Assembly: GCF_019970045.1 (NCBI RefSeq)
Contig: NZ_JAHXYI010000006.1
Span: 248,001-312,000 of the forward strand
Source: Chryseobacterium sp. GVT01B
GTDB lineage: Bacteria; Bacteroidota; Bacteroidia; Flavobacteriales; Weeksellaceae
DNA length: 64,000 bases
Reading direction: 5' to 3'
Shown: piece after piece, positions 9,220-18,241 of the stretch
Position numbering within the stretch: position 1 is the stretch's first letter
Layout: each line of letters begins with the position of its first letter
Notes under the pieces: generated by a model
Seen by the model: only the letters and a program-made list of their open reading frames with translations
Told to the model about the DNA's origin: nothing
The model's database searches: none
Made by a program: the position numbers and the translations under genes

Positions 9220-9975
9220 ATGTTTTTAAAATAATTTACAAGTATTAAATACTGCTGTTTTTATTCAATAAACAATAATTAACATCTGTAATACTATTAA
9301 ACAGTCTCTAATGACATATTGTCTGTTGATAAAATTGTGGATTGCGAATAATTTAATTCAATATATTTAAAATGCATTGAATCAATAAGTTATAAAGTTT
9401 ATCTAAATTACATTTAGAATATTACTTGAAGTGTAAGAAAGGCTTTTTTAGCTTCTTTGAGGAGTATTTTATCAAACATAATTATTGTGGAAAACTCTGC
9501 CGTTTATATTATTATACAAATGTAAATAGCTCAAAAAATTAGAAATCTTCTCTGGAATTCTAATTAATTTATATTTCTGAGCGTTAATTAACAGACAATA
9601 AAAATAGTTGTTTAGAATAGGTTCAATTTTTCTTTAATATGGTGTTATATCGGCTTAAATTAAGGTGTTTACATTAGTAATTTACTACTGTAACACACGT
9701 AATATAGCTATTATATCGCTTAAAATGGACATTTATCAGCATCTTGACTCCCGAAGAAGTAATTCGGTCGATTAGTTATGTAAACAGTAAAAAGGATTCA
9801 TTTTAAGGGACTAAATCACCTTTTAAAATCTAATAATTTACATTTATAAACACTTAATATAAGTAAAATATAGTACTTGAATGCTCATATAGAATTCCCC
9901 CCGGAAGATTAATAATATATTAAATACAATTGTAATTTATTTGTAATATACTGATTTAAAATACTTTGTTACCAT
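9220..9975. other. 0.75-kb AT-rich non-coding interval with scattered dyads
   Basis: No open frame of note on either strand. Dyads resembling TTTACA-WW-TGTAAA occur at 9513-9526 (TATACA-AA-TGTAAA), 9668-9681 (10 of 12 arm bases) and 9837-9850 (11 of 12). No tRNA, riboswitch or terminator was recognised. A plus-strand -7 match at 9208-9215 could drive a non-coding transcript, but no terminator was found for it. Confidence 0.5.
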
Positions 9976-10057
9976 GTTACAAATGTATATAGATAATAAT
10001 TTCAATTATTTACATTTGTATTTTGCATTTGTAAATTATATAAGTTACATTTGTAAA
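9976..10057 (+). promoter_or_regulatory. Four-site dyad cluster and promoter in front of the HTH gene
   Basis: Four near-copies of TTTACA-WW-TGTAAA lie at 9976-9989, 10009-10022, 10022-10035 and 10044-10057 (10, 11, 11 and 11 of 12 arm bases). The last contains TACATTTG (10046-10053), an exact TAnnTTTG -7 element 25 bases before the ATG at 10078, so binding there would block RNA polymerase. This layout fits autorepression by the HTH protein. Confidence 0.6.
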
Positions 10058-10077
10058 ATAATTAAAGGTTTATTTTT

Positions 10078-10614
10078 ATGAGTTTAAATGAAAGAATTTC
10101 CAAAATTATAGAGTATTCTAATCTTACTCCTTCTGAGTTTGCTGATGAGATTGATGTGCAGCGTTCGTCCATTTCGCATATCACGTCAGGAAGAAACAAA
10201 CCGTCTCTTGAATTTATCATAAAAATAAAATCCCGTTTCCCGGAACTTCTGTGGGACTGGTTGGTTACGGGTGAAGGTGAGATGCTGAAATCCCAGCTGC
10301 CCGAATCAGAAATTAATGAAGAATATACCGAAGAGGAGAAAATAAAAACGACTCCACTACCCGATCTTTTTACGATGATGAATGACGATGATGAATTCGG
10401 AAGTGATGAAACAGAGATGGAAGCCTCCACATCAAGTGCTGGAGAATCGTTTATACCAGCCCAGAATAAAGCTCCGGAAAAAATATCCGATTCTCAGCGA
10501 TTAGAAAATTCCAGTGATCAAATATTAGGACAAATACTTGGTAATCAGACTAATAAGATAAAACGTATTGTTTTGTTCTATGAAAACGGAAAATTTGAGA
10601 GCTTTGAGCCTTAA
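10078..10614 (+). CDS. XRE-type helix-turn-helix regulator
   Basis: A 178-residue DNA-binding protein. Residues 1-65 form a phage-repressor-like HTH (LTPSEFADEIDVQRSSISHI, then TSGRNKPSLEF), followed by WDWLVTGEGEM. Residues 70-165 are acidic, low-complexity and probably disordered; no peptidase or sensor domain is visible. The final segment NKIKRIVLFYENGKFESFEP is ordered-looking and may be a second conserved module. The gene is monocistronic with a terminator, and is preceded by a cluster of dyads that are its likely operators. Its target genes are unknown; the divergent M14 peptidase is a candidate because the same dyad precedes it. Confidence 0.85.
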   Translation: MSLNERISKIIEYSNLTPSEFADEIDVQRSSISHITSGRNKPSLEFIIKIKSRFPELLWDWLVTGEGEMLKSQLPESEINEEYTEEEKIKTTPLPDLFTMMNDDDEFGSDETEMEASTSSAGESFIPAQNKAPEKISDSQRLENSSDQILGQILGNQTNKIKRIVLFYENGKFESFEP

Positions 10615-10621
10615 AAATAAA

Positions 10622-10648
10622 AACCTGATCAAAGAAAATGATCAGGTT
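10622..10648 (+). terminator. Terminator after the HTH gene
   Basis: A perfect 10-bp stem AACCTGATCA (10622-10631) with TGATCAGGTT (10639-10648) starts 8 bases past the stop and is followed by AAAAAAT. Confidence 0.75.
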
Positions 10649-11041
10649 AAAAAATATTTGAAGAAGAAAACTAAAGCTATTGCTTTATTTTGTTTTTTGA
10701 AATGAGATGGATATCCAGTGATAGAATTTTTATCTTCTTATGATTATCTATCCCACAAATATGTTTTTATAATTTCGGCTGTTTATAAGGATAATACTTT
10801 GCTTATGTATTTTGAGAAATTCTGTTACAGAACAGTATCCTGATGGTAAATGAAAACATTTTCATGCATTGGTTTTTTATGGCTCTATCAAATATAAAAA
10901 TTAAAAATCAAATCAGCAATGAAAATCATATTATTTTAACATATAATTAATGTAAACAATAATTATATCGATTATTATTAATTTGATTAAAAGTCTACTT
11001 CTTCAGGGATAACTGAGCTTCTGTATTGAAGTTGATTGCAT
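10649..11041. other. Non-coding gap with nothing recognised
   Basis: About 390 AT-rich bases between two convergent units (HTH gene and proline dehydrogenase). No frame, RNA or repeat was identified. Confidence 0.5.
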
Positions 11042-11066
11042 AAAAAAGCCTGCAAATCTGCAGGCC
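11042..11066 (-). terminator. Terminator after proline dehydrogenase
   Basis: GCCTGCA (11048-11054) pairs with TGCAGGC (11059-11065); the minus strand continues with TTTTTT. It lies 27 bases past the stop. Confidence 0.85.
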
Positions 11067-11091
11067 TGATAGGTATAGTAAAGCAATACTA

Positions 11092-12258
11092 TTATTTCTT
11101 TCTTCTTTCCAGTTCTTTTTTGATAAGCCCCAGCTCTCTTCCGGTTTGTCCGGCTACAGAAGTGTTTTCTCTGGCTCTTCTCGTCAGATATGGTACAACA
11201 TCCTTCACAGGTCCATATGGAAGATATTTAGCCACATTATAGCCTTTATCAGACAGATAGAAGGTAATATTATCACTCATTCCATAAAGCTGCCCGAAAT
11301 AAACGTGTGGATTGTCAGTGTCCAAAGATTTCGCTTTCATTTTATCCATAATTAGCTCTGAAGAGATTTCGTTATGGGTTCCAAAAAAGGCAGAAACTTT
11401 ATCCAGATGATTCATAACAAAGTCGATTCCTGCATTGTAGTTCTTATCTGAAGCATCTTTACTTGGCTGGATAGGATCTGCATATCCTTTTTCTACTGCT
11501 CTGGCTCTTTCTTTTTCCATATAAGCACCACGAACAATTTTGTACCCAATGAAGTAATTTTTCTCTCTTGCTCTCTGAAGATTAGCTTCCATATATTCCA
11601 GTCTTCCTGTTCTGTACATCTGGATGGTATTCCAAACGATAGGTTTTTGCTGGTTATACTTCTCCATCATTTCTTCACAAAGATGGTCTGCTGCATCCTG
11701 CATCCAGGTTTCTTCAGCATCTACCATTACTTTTTTATCATTTTCGTGGCAAAGACTGCATACTTCATCAAATCTTTTTACCACTCTTTCCCATTCTTCT
11801 TTCTGGCTGGTAGTAAGCTCAGCTCCTTTTCCAACGGCTTCATAAAGATCAATTCTTCCGAAAGCTGTAGGTTTGAATACGATAAAAGGAATGGCCGGAT
11901 TTCCCACTGAGAATCTAACAATATCCTTAATTTCTTTGCAAACCGCATCAAAAGTTTCTTCATCTTCTTTTCCTTCAATAGAGTAATCGAAGATACTTCC
12001 AACTCCTCTTTTGAACAGCTGTTTCACTGCCTTCATACTTTCTTCACGCGTTTCACCACCGCAGAATTGCTCAAATAAGGTATTTTTTACAATCCCGTTA
12101 ACGAAAGGAAAATTGTTGTGTACTGTAAAATTCAGGATAGATGTTCCAAGGCTTGTAAGAGCGGGCTGTTCAATCATTTTAAACATCCAGTAAGCCTTTC
12201 TCAATTGTGCATCAGACTTGTCTGCAAATGCAACTTTAGTATCATTAAAAATGGGCAT
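11092..12258 (-). CDS. Proline dehydrogenase
   Basis: A 388-residue FAD enzyme that oxidises L-proline to pyrroline-5-carboxylate, passing electrons to the quinone pool at the membrane. It is the stand-alone PRODH type, without the P5C dehydrogenase or DNA-binding parts of PutA. Motifs of the TIM-barrel domain include KIVRGAYMEKERA, FFGTHNEIS and the C-terminal YLTRRARENTS, whose paired arginines bind the proline carboxylate. The start is supported by a -7 element 25 bases upstream; a terminator follows, so it is monocistronic. No P5C dehydrogenase gene is nearby. Confidence 0.93.
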   Translation of the reverse strand: MPIFNDTKVAFADKSDAQLRKAYWMFKMIEQPALTSLGTSILNFTVHNNFPFVNGIVKNTLFEQFCGGETREESMKAVKQLFKRGVGSIFDYSIEGKEDEETFDAVCKEIKDIVRFSVGNPAIPFIVFKPTAFGRIDLYEAVGKGAELTTSQKEEWERVVKRFDEVCSLCHENDKKVMVDAEETWMQDAADHLCEEMMEKYNQQKPIVWNTIQMYRTGRLEYMEANLQRAREKNYFIGYKIVRGAYMEKERARAVEKGYADPIQPSKDASDKNYNAGIDFVMNHLDKVSAFFGTHNEISSELIMDKMKAKSLDTDNPHVYFGQLYGMSDNITFYLSDKGYNVAKYLPYGPVKDVVPYLTRRARENTSVAGQTGRELGLIKKELERRKK

Positions 12259-12282
12259 TCCTATTTATTAAATTTAGTTATG

Positions 12283-12290
12283 CAAAGGTA
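12283..12290 (-). promoter_or_regulatory. -7 promoter element for proline dehydrogenase
   Basis: The minus strand reads TACCTTTG (TAnnTTTG), 24 bases before the ATG. Confidence 0.5.
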
Positions 12291-12321
12291 ATAATAACCT
12301 CAGTTTATTTAAAGATTTTTT

Positions 12322-13251
12322 TTATAATTTATGCTCTATCCCGTTTAAAAGCATTGCAATAATTCCTACAAAAACCCAGAACCGTAATATATTCAAAGTA
12401 AAGAAGTTACTTCTCCGGGAATCATTGATAAGAAGATAAATACATAATATCATGATAAAAAGTCCTCCGGCAAAATAATAGGCCATGAACCCGGTAATCC
12501 CGGTTTTTGTAATAAGTTTCATAGATACGGCCATAGTAACCATGAGTAAAGACGTCAGAATAAGTTTTGTATTTCTGCTTTTAAAATAATTAGGAATTGT
12601 AGTATATCCAAATGTTTTGTCCACACTTCTGGTAAGGGTATCTTTCACAATATCAATGCAAAGTAAAATAAGGAAAAGAAAAACTGCCATCAGGAATACC
12701 TTTTTTGAAAAGGTTTCGTAGTACACCATCATTCCAAAGAACGGATATAAGGTAAGACTGACAAAGGTAAGGTTGTTTACAATGAGTATTCTGCTCAATT
12801 TGTGACTATAAAACCACATAAAGAACTGATAAACTACAAAAAAAACAAAGACATTATGGGAAATCATCCACGCCACTCCTAAAGAAATAGCGCTGAGTGC
12901 GAGATAAGCGTATAGAAAATATTTCTGCTTGATAAAACTCTGAACCCTTGTTCTGAAAGGTTTTACAATATGGTCTTTCTCCAGATCATAAAACTGATTG
13001 ATAATGCCACCGGCGAGAATGGTTAAAACCGTACAGAAAATAATACCGTGTACTTTGAAATCAAAGACAAATTTTCTGAAAGATTCATCCTGATTGAACA
13101 GGAAAAAAGTGGAAACATAAAGGGCAAACGTCAACAGGGCTGCTACAAAAAAACGCGCTCCGAGCAGAAAGCCCACGAATTGTGAAAATCTGTACAGTAA
13201 AGATTTTGATATATAATTTTTAGATTGGAAAGTTTCTTTTTCAGAATTCAT
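12322..13251 (-). CDS. UbiA-family prenyltransferase
   Basis: A 309-residue membrane protein with about nine hydrophobic segments. The first Asp-rich motif is NQFYDLEKD and the second lies in DIVKDTLTRSVDK, both needed for Mg-diphosphate binding in UbiA enzymes, which attach prenyl chains to aromatic or glycerol acceptors. The exact acceptor is not deducible; the geranylgeranylglycerol-phosphate synthase-like branch is possible. It starts 10 bases after the GHMP kinase stop, so the two are co-transcribed, linking it to isoprenoid supply. Confidence 0.85.
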   Translation of the reverse strand: MNSEKETFQSKNYISKSLLYRFSQFVGFLLGARFFVAALLTFALYVSTFFLFNQDESFRKFVFDFKVHGIIFCTVLTILAGGIINQFYDLEKDHIVKPFRTRVQSFIKQKYFLYAYLALSAISLGVAWMISHNVFVFFVVYQFFMWFYSHKLSRILIVNNLTFVSLTLYPFFGMMVYYETFSKKVFLMAVFLFLILLCIDIVKDTLTRSVDKTFGYTTIPNYFKSRNTKLILTSLLMVTMAVSMKLITKTGITGFMAYYFAGGLFIMILCIYLLINDSRRSNFFTLNILRFWVFVGIIAMLLNGIEHKL

Positions 13252-13261
13252 TCCAACCTAT

Positions 13262-14188
13262 TTAAAATCTGTAAATCACTTCTTTTTGGAAGCCTTCAAG
13301 CATTTTTTCTGCTTTTGCATAGTCTTTAGTAAATCCTAAGATATAGCCGCCTCCACCGCTTCCGCAGAGTTTCAGATAATAAGCGTTAGAATCCAGACCT
13401 TTTTTCCAGATATTAAAAATACTTTCAGGAATCATTGGACGGAAATGTTCATACGCCCAATGAGAAAGTTTTTTCAGATTTCTGAAGAAAGGATTCATAT
13501 CTTTTTTAAGGAAAGATTCAATACATGCGTTGTTGTAACGGATAAATTCTTCTTTCAGGGTTTTGCGGAAACCTTCAGCCTTCATTTTTTCAAAGAAAAT
13601 CTGAATCATAGGACCTGTTTCGCCTGTTATCCCGGAATCAATAAGGAAAATAGCTCCTTTTCCTTCTTCTCCTTCCGGAATATTTACCCTGTCTAAATTT
13701 TCTTTATTTTCGATAAGGATTGGCAGATTCATGTAACAGATCAAAGGATCCATTCCTGAACTTTTTCCATGGAAATAGCTTTCCATTTCACCGAAAACAG
13801 CTTTTAATTTTTTAAGATTATCTTTTGAGATATTCTCAGGATTGAGTTTGCTGATTGAATATTTTTCAAAAATAGCAGCAACCAAAGCTCCGGAACTTCC
13901 CACTCCATATCCCTGAGGAATATTGGAATCAAAGAAAAGTCCGTTAGAAATATCATTTTTGAAGCTCTCGATATCTAATTTAAAATCGTCGGAAAGATCA
14001 AGTGCTGTAAGAAATTCAGAATATTTCTGCAGATGCCTGTTGGAGTTCAATTCAAATTCTGAACTCAAATCTGAAAATTTTAAAGTTCCTTTATAGAAGC
14101 TGTAGGGTACTACCAGCCCCTGGGAATCTTCAATCATTCCGTATTCTCCAAACAGGATTATTTTTGCATAAAATAAAGGGTTGGTCAT
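13262..14188 (-). CDS. GHMP kinase, mevalonate-kinase type
   Basis: A 308-residue small-molecule kinase. The N-terminal YAKIILFGEYG and the ATP loop PQGYGVGSSGALVAA are hallmarks of GHMP kinases, most like mevalonate kinase; the C-terminal LCGSGGGGYILGFT is the third GHMP motif. It would phosphorylate mevalonate or a near relative for isopentenyl diphosphate synthesis. The ATG at 14188 (MTNPLFYAKI) was chosen over an upstream in-frame start at 14242 because a -7 element lies at 14209-14216, between the two. It is first in an operon with the UbiA gene. Confidence 0.88.
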   Translation of the reverse strand: MTNPLFYAKIILFGEYGMIEDSQGLVVPYSFYKGTLKFSDLSSEFELNSNRHLQKYSEFLTALDLSDDFKLDIESFKNDISNGLFFDSNIPQGYGVGSSGALVAAIFEKYSISKLNPENISKDNLKKLKAVFGEMESYFHGKSSGMDPLICYMNLPILIENKENLDRVNIPEGEEGKGAIFLIDSGITGETGPMIQIFFEKMKAEGFRKTLKEEFIRYNNACIESFLKKDMNPFFRNLKKLSHWAYEHFRPMIPESIFNIWKKGLDSNAYYLKLCGSGGGGYILGFTKDYAKAEKMLEGFQKEVIYRF

Positions 14189-14208
14189 ATTGACAATAAA
14201 TCTTTTTG

Positions 14209-14216
14209 CAAAGTTA
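14209..14216 (-). promoter_or_regulatory. -7 promoter element for the GHMP kinase operon
   Basis: The minus strand reads TAACTTTG (TAnnTTTG), 20 bases before the ATG at 14188. It also fixes the gene start. Confidence 0.5.
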
Positions 14217-14278
14217 AAAATTATTCCGCTGAATATAAGCAAAACTCAGGCCGAATTTTTTCTATATAAATATATGAA

Positions 14279-14303
14279 AAAAGCCTGATATTATCAGGCT
14301 TTT
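14279..14303 (-). terminator. Terminator after the secreted metalloprotease
   Basis: A 10-bp stem AAAAGCCTGA (14279-14288) with TCAGGCTTTT (14294-14303) lies 19 bases past the protease stop. Confidence 0.85.
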
Positions 14304-14322
14304 ACAAAGTTTTATTTAAAAA

Positions 14323-16485
14323 TTACTGTTTGATCAGCTTTTTATTAATGGTCTGCTTCTCTGTTTCTACAGTAATCACATAGTTCCCTGTCTGAATTGA
14401 GGAAAGATTTATTTCCTGTTTATTCCCTTTTAAAGAAGAATCGGAAGCAACCAGCCTTCCTGCTTCATCATAGATTTTATATCCCTTTAATCTTTCTTTT
14501 GAAGAGAGAGTTATCATATTTTTGGCAGGATTCGGATAAATATCTATTGAATTATTTTTGATATTGATATCTTCTACTGCTAAGACACTACAAGAGAAGT
14601 TCACATTCCAGCCGTTTCCTGTAACGGCTCCATCTGAAACAAATCTTACGGTTATAGCACCTGAAGGATCTGTTGATGTAAACGGACCGGGAACTGTACT
14701 TCCAGTCAAATTATTTCCATTGGCGAATAATGGTGAAGCTGTAGAAGGGCCATTATACACATACATAAAATCATAGCCCTGTTCAAGATCGAATGTTGTA
14801 AATGTCATTGTCATAGATGAGCCCGGAGTAGGATAAAATGTTTTTACAAGGTCTTCATTATCTTTATACTGCCCGTTGGAACCTCCCGTGTCCAAAAACT
14901 GAGTTCCATCACACCATGCTCCGTCCGTCAGAAAAAGTTTTGATAACTGGAATGCATTTGGTCCGCTGCAATCTGTTCCTACACTTAGTCTGTAATAAGA
15001 TGCCGGTTGTAGATTTGAAAAATTAAAAGACTGTGTATTAACATTTCCTGAAGATACTGCCGCTCCGTTTGCTGTTGTAAGCTTATATTTCCATGCTGTT
15101 GAAAGAGCGTCTGTAAAAGTGGCGTTTGCAGAAGTCTGTGTGATATTGTTAATGTTAAAATTCGTGATGGAAGTAGGGCAAGAAGCGGTACAGTTGGTAC
15201 CAAGGCATCCTTTTGAATCTATTATATTTCTGATCAATGTTCCAGGCTGTACACCAAAACCATTCGCAAAATTAATCCCTACGCTGCTTACCAAATGGCA
15301 GTAACTCATAATAGTTCCTCCGCCTGCAGCAGGAAGTGCAGCCGTGCAACCTTCGTTATTTCCTGAAGCAGGTCCGCAGCCATCAATAGCTGTATTATTT
15401 CCGTTCCAGAAGCATGCGTGAGTATGCGGTGAACCTAAATTATGCCCAAGTTCATGCGTCATAGCTTCTATATTCCATGAATAGGTTGGCACATTTTGAT
15501 AGGTGAAATTTGTACCACAATAAGAATATCTGTAATCAGTACATAATGAATTTACATAGGCGATACTTGTTGTAGCGGGGTTTCTTAATAATTGTGCCAC
15601 ATCCCCGTTAAAAGAGGTTCTGGTGGTTCTAAACTGATTCAGAATTGTGCTTGGTGAGCCTGCATAAGGATCAGTGGTTGTCCAAACAAAAACTTCACTT
15701 AAAGCCACATTAATATTCTCATTTGCATACAGTGTTGAAACATTATTATGCATAGCAGTTACCCAATTGGTTGTAGTTGTGGTATTACTTCCATTTTGGG
15801 TATAAGGGCCGAAACCTGCTTCATAGTACATTCTTACGCAGTTGTCTGTTTTCTTTTTGCTGGTATTATTAGGGTTGAAAACCGGTCTCTGAACCTGATT
15901 TTCTTTCAATCCGTCTACATCACAGGCAAATGGATTAGATCCTGTTAATTTAGAATCCGAGTAACTTACAAAATCTTCAGAATTTTTAGCTTTTCCTACA
16001 ACTATATTTCCTAATTCAGGGGTAGAAGCAACTCCTACAATATCGTTATTGAAGAAACTAAAGGCCACGATAGAAGCATTATCCCCTTTCACAATTCCCT
16101 GATAATACACTCCTGGTGTATACTGTACTTCTATCCCTTTATCTGTAACTACTTTAAAATCGTTGGTTAAGATCTGATGTCTGTACATTTCAACAGTGAT
16201 TTGTCTGCCTCCATCAAAGGGAAAAGAGATTTCAAGAAAATCAGGTTTATCTTGGATTAATCTTTTTAATTCTGCAGGCTTCAAAGACATCACCGTAATA
16301 TCTGTTGCTGCTTTTTTGTATTCAGCTATTTTATCTGCAGATTTATCTATCTCAAATAAGGCATAGGTTTTAAGTTCTGATTTTCGATTATGAAATTCCA
16401 AAACTTTTTGAGCAACAGGTTTTAAATTTTGAGAAAAACAAAGAATAAAACACTGCAAAAAACAAATTAATAGAAGCTTTTTCAT
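14323..16485 (-). CDS. Secreted reprolysin-like zinc metalloprotease with T9SS sorting domain
   Basis: A 720-residue exported protease. Order: signal peptide (residues 1-19, ending CFSQ), a propeptide-like region to about 200, a metzincin catalytic domain with HELGHNLGSPH (H344, E345, H348, H354) and the downstream Met-turn region TIMSYCH, a fibronectin-III-like domain near 435-510, a CUB-like domain near 540-635 (YDFMYVYNGP), and a C-terminal type A T9SS sorting domain starting at DIYPNPAKN. It should pass Sec, then T9SS, and be released or anchored at the surface to degrade host or environmental protein. It is monocistronic, with terminators on both sides. Confidence 0.93.
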   Translation of the reverse strand: MKKLLLICFLQCFILCFSQNLKPVAQKVLEFHNRKSELKTYALFEIDKSADKIAEYKKAATDITVMSLKPAELKRLIQDKPDFLEISFPFDGGRQITVEMYRHQILTNDFKVVTDKGIEVQYTPGVYYQGIVKGDNASIVAFSFFNNDIVGVASTPELGNIVVGKAKNSEDFVSYSDSKLTGSNPFACDVDGLKENQVQRPVFNPNNTSKKKTDNCVRMYYEAGFGPYTQNGSNTTTTTNWVTAMHNNVSTLYANENINVALSEVFVWTTTDPYAGSPSTILNQFRTTRTSFNGDVAQLLRNPATTSIAYVNSLCTDYRYSYCGTNFTYQNVPTYSWNIEAMTHELGHNLGSPHTHACFWNGNNTAIDGCGPASGNNEGCTAALPAAGGGTIMSYCHLVSSVGINFANGFGVQPGTLIRNIIDSKGCLGTNCTASCPTSITNFNINNITQTSANATFTDALSTAWKYKLTTANGAAVSSGNVNTQSFNFSNLQPASYYRLSVGTDCSGPNAFQLSKLFLTDGAWCDGTQFLDTGGSNGQYKDNEDLVKTFYPTPGSSMTMTFTTFDLEQGYDFMYVYNGPSTASPLFANGNNLTGSTVPGPFTSTDPSGAITVRFVSDGAVTGNGWNVNFSCSVLAVEDINIKNNSIDIYPNPAKNMITLSSKERLKGYKIYDEAGRLVASDSSLKGNKQEINLSSIQTGNYVITVETEKQTINKKLIKQ

Positions 16486-16636
16486 GATTTTGATAATTTT
16501 TATCGTTTTTTACAAATAAACAAAAAAAATCAAAACATAGTGAAAAAACATAGCTATATACTAGTATTAATGGCAATTCTATAAATAAATCAAATCAATT
16601 AATCAAATAAATGTTTTTTATTCTTTAAAATAAAAA

Positions 16637-16660
16637 AAAGACGTTAAAAATAACGTCTTT
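16637..16660 (-). terminator. Terminator after the UMF1-type MFS gene
   Basis: A perfect 10-bp stem AAAGACGTTA (16637-16646) with TAACGTCTTT (16651-16660) sits just past the stop at 16666. Confidence 0.75.
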
Positions 16661-16665
16661 CAATT

Positions 16666-18156
16666 TTATAATGTTTCTCTGTCGGTTCTCATTTTAACCT
16701 TCAGGAATCGTATTAAAACCAATCCTGCTGCAAAGAATAGAGTCATGGATAATGCTGCGATACGCATATTATTGAAATACTCGATCAATGTTGCAAAGAT
16801 GAATGTTCCAATGATGATGGCAATTTTCTCCAATACGTCATAGAAACTGAAATACGTTGTATTTTCCATTGAATTTTCCGGAAGCAGTTTTGAATATGTA
16901 GATCTGGACATCGCCTGAAGCCCCCCCATTACCAAACCGACTACTGCAGCTACTCCATAAAACTGATATTCTACTGTTGGACTTTCTTTTTTCAGGAAGT
17001 AAGCCCATATACAAGCAGCTATCCATAATATGATTGCAATGGAAATAACATTCCTGTTTCCGATTCTTTTTGATAGTCTTGAGAAAATAATAGCCCCAAT
17101 AATAGCTTCAATCTGAATTACCAGAAGTGTTCCGATAAGTTTATCCTGAGCCAGATTGATCTCGCTTTTTCCGAATAATGTTGCCATAAGGAAGATCGTC
17201 TGCATTCCCACACTGTAAAAGAAGAAACTTGACAAAAAGAACTTCAGGTTTCTGTCTTTGAAAAGATCTCTTCCTACTTTAAAGAGTTCATGAAAACTTT
17301 CTTTAGCAATATCTTTATAGAAACTCATATTATCTTTTAATACTTCAAAAAAACCTCCCTGTTCTTCATGTTTTTTGAAAATATTTTTATAGTTCAGTAA
17401 TACAAGATCTTTAGGAAGTTTATCTTTTACATCTCCAAACTGTGGAAGATGTTTGAATGTATATTGAGAAAAACCAAACCACCAGGCTCCTGTAAGCAAG
17501 AAACTGATTCTTGTAAATAATAACTGCTGTGCAGCCCCTTTAGCAAAAACCTGAATCAGCAGCAAGCAGATTACAACTAAAACTACAGACCCAATATATC
17601 CGTATACATATCCTCTGGAAGAAAGTGCATCCTGCCTGTCCGGTGTTGCAATATCCGGAAGGAAGGAGTTATAAAACACCAGACTACCCCAAAAGCCGAC
17701 ACTTGCCGTGATACTGAAGAGAAGCCCCAGAAATACGTTATGCATTCCTGTAAACATGGCTAATCCCATACACGATGTAGCTCCTAAATAACAAAAGAAC
17801 TGTAAGAAGGATTTTTTGTTTCCGATTGTATCTGCCAAGGAAGATAAAAAGGGTGAGAGCAATACAACAATAAGGAAAGATATCGTTAATGAATATCCGT
17901 ACACCGTATCCGGTTTGTATTCTTCTCCAAAAATTTTGATCATATGTCTTACCGGGACATCAATCCATGTTTTGGTTTCTGCTACGTATTCCTTTTTCTC
18001 ATACGCTGTGGTAAGTATGGAATAATAAATGGGGAAAATAGTAGAGGTAATAACCAGGGAATACACGGAGTTTGCCCAGTCATATACAGCCCATGCCTTC
18101 ATAATCTTTGGATTATTCTTTATGTTTTTAGGCTGTCGATTCTCAGTTTCAGACAT
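16666..18156 (-). CDS. MFS transporter, UMF1/Atg22-like
   Basis: A 496-residue inner-membrane protein with about 12 membrane segments. The N-terminal MKAWAVYDWANSVYSLVITS is the signature opening of the UMF1 (vacuole-effluxer Atg22-like) branch of the major facilitator superfamily; the C-terminal half has GLVMGGLQAMSRSTYSKLLP. Substrates of bacterial members are mostly unknown, with amino-acid export suggested by yeast Atg22. A -7 element is 22 bases upstream, and a long perfect inverted repeat lies just beyond that. Confidence 0.85.
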   Translation of the reverse strand: MSETENRQPKNIKNNPKIMKAWAVYDWANSVYSLVITSTIFPIYYSILTTAYEKKEYVAETKTWIDVPVRHMIKIFGEEYKPDTVYGYSLTISFLIVVLLSPFLSSLADTIGNKKSFLQFFCYLGATSCMGLAMFTGMHNVFLGLLFSITASVGFWGSLVFYNSFLPDIATPDRQDALSSRGYVYGYIGSVVLVVICLLLIQVFAKGAAQQLLFTRISFLLTGAWWFGFSQYTFKHLPQFGDVKDKLPKDLVLLNYKNIFKKHEEQGGFFEVLKDNMSFYKDIAKESFHELFKVGRDLFKDRNLKFFLSSFFFYSVGMQTIFLMATLFGKSEINLAQDKLIGTLLVIQIEAIIGAIIFSRLSKRIGNRNVISIAIILWIAACIWAYFLKKESPTVEYQFYGVAAVVGLVMGGLQAMSRSTYSKLLPENSMENTTYFSFYDVLEKIAIIIGTFIFATLIEYFNNMRIAALSMTLFFAAGLVLIRFLKVKMRTDRETL

Positions 18157-18177
18157 TTCAAATATATATTAGTAGCA

Positions 18178-18185
18178 CAAAAATA
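18178..18185 (-). promoter_or_regulatory. -7 promoter element for the UMF1-type MFS gene
   Basis: The minus strand reads TATTTTTG (TAnnTTTG), 21 bases before the ATG at 18156. The 19-bp inverted repeat begins 6 bases further upstream. Confidence 0.5.
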
Positions 18186-18190
18186 AAAAA

Positions 18191-18241
18191 ACCATTAAGA
18201 AATGGATAAGTTTTTAAAAAAATTATCCATTTCTTAATGGT
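18191..18241. repeat. Perfect 19-bp inverted repeat
   Basis: Arms 18191-18209 and 18223-18241 are exact reverse complements (outer end ACCATTAAGAAATGG) with a 13-base A/T-rich loop. On the minus strand it is followed by TTTTTT, so it resembles a terminator, yet the gene upstream already has its own terminator at 18557. It spans the region where the -33 element of the MFS promoter should lie. Confidence 0.75.

Noticed and set aside
10062..10430. 122-residue open frame antisense to the HTH regulator gene
   Set aside because: Ser-rich shadow of the acidic linker region; it overlaps the true gene and its operators.
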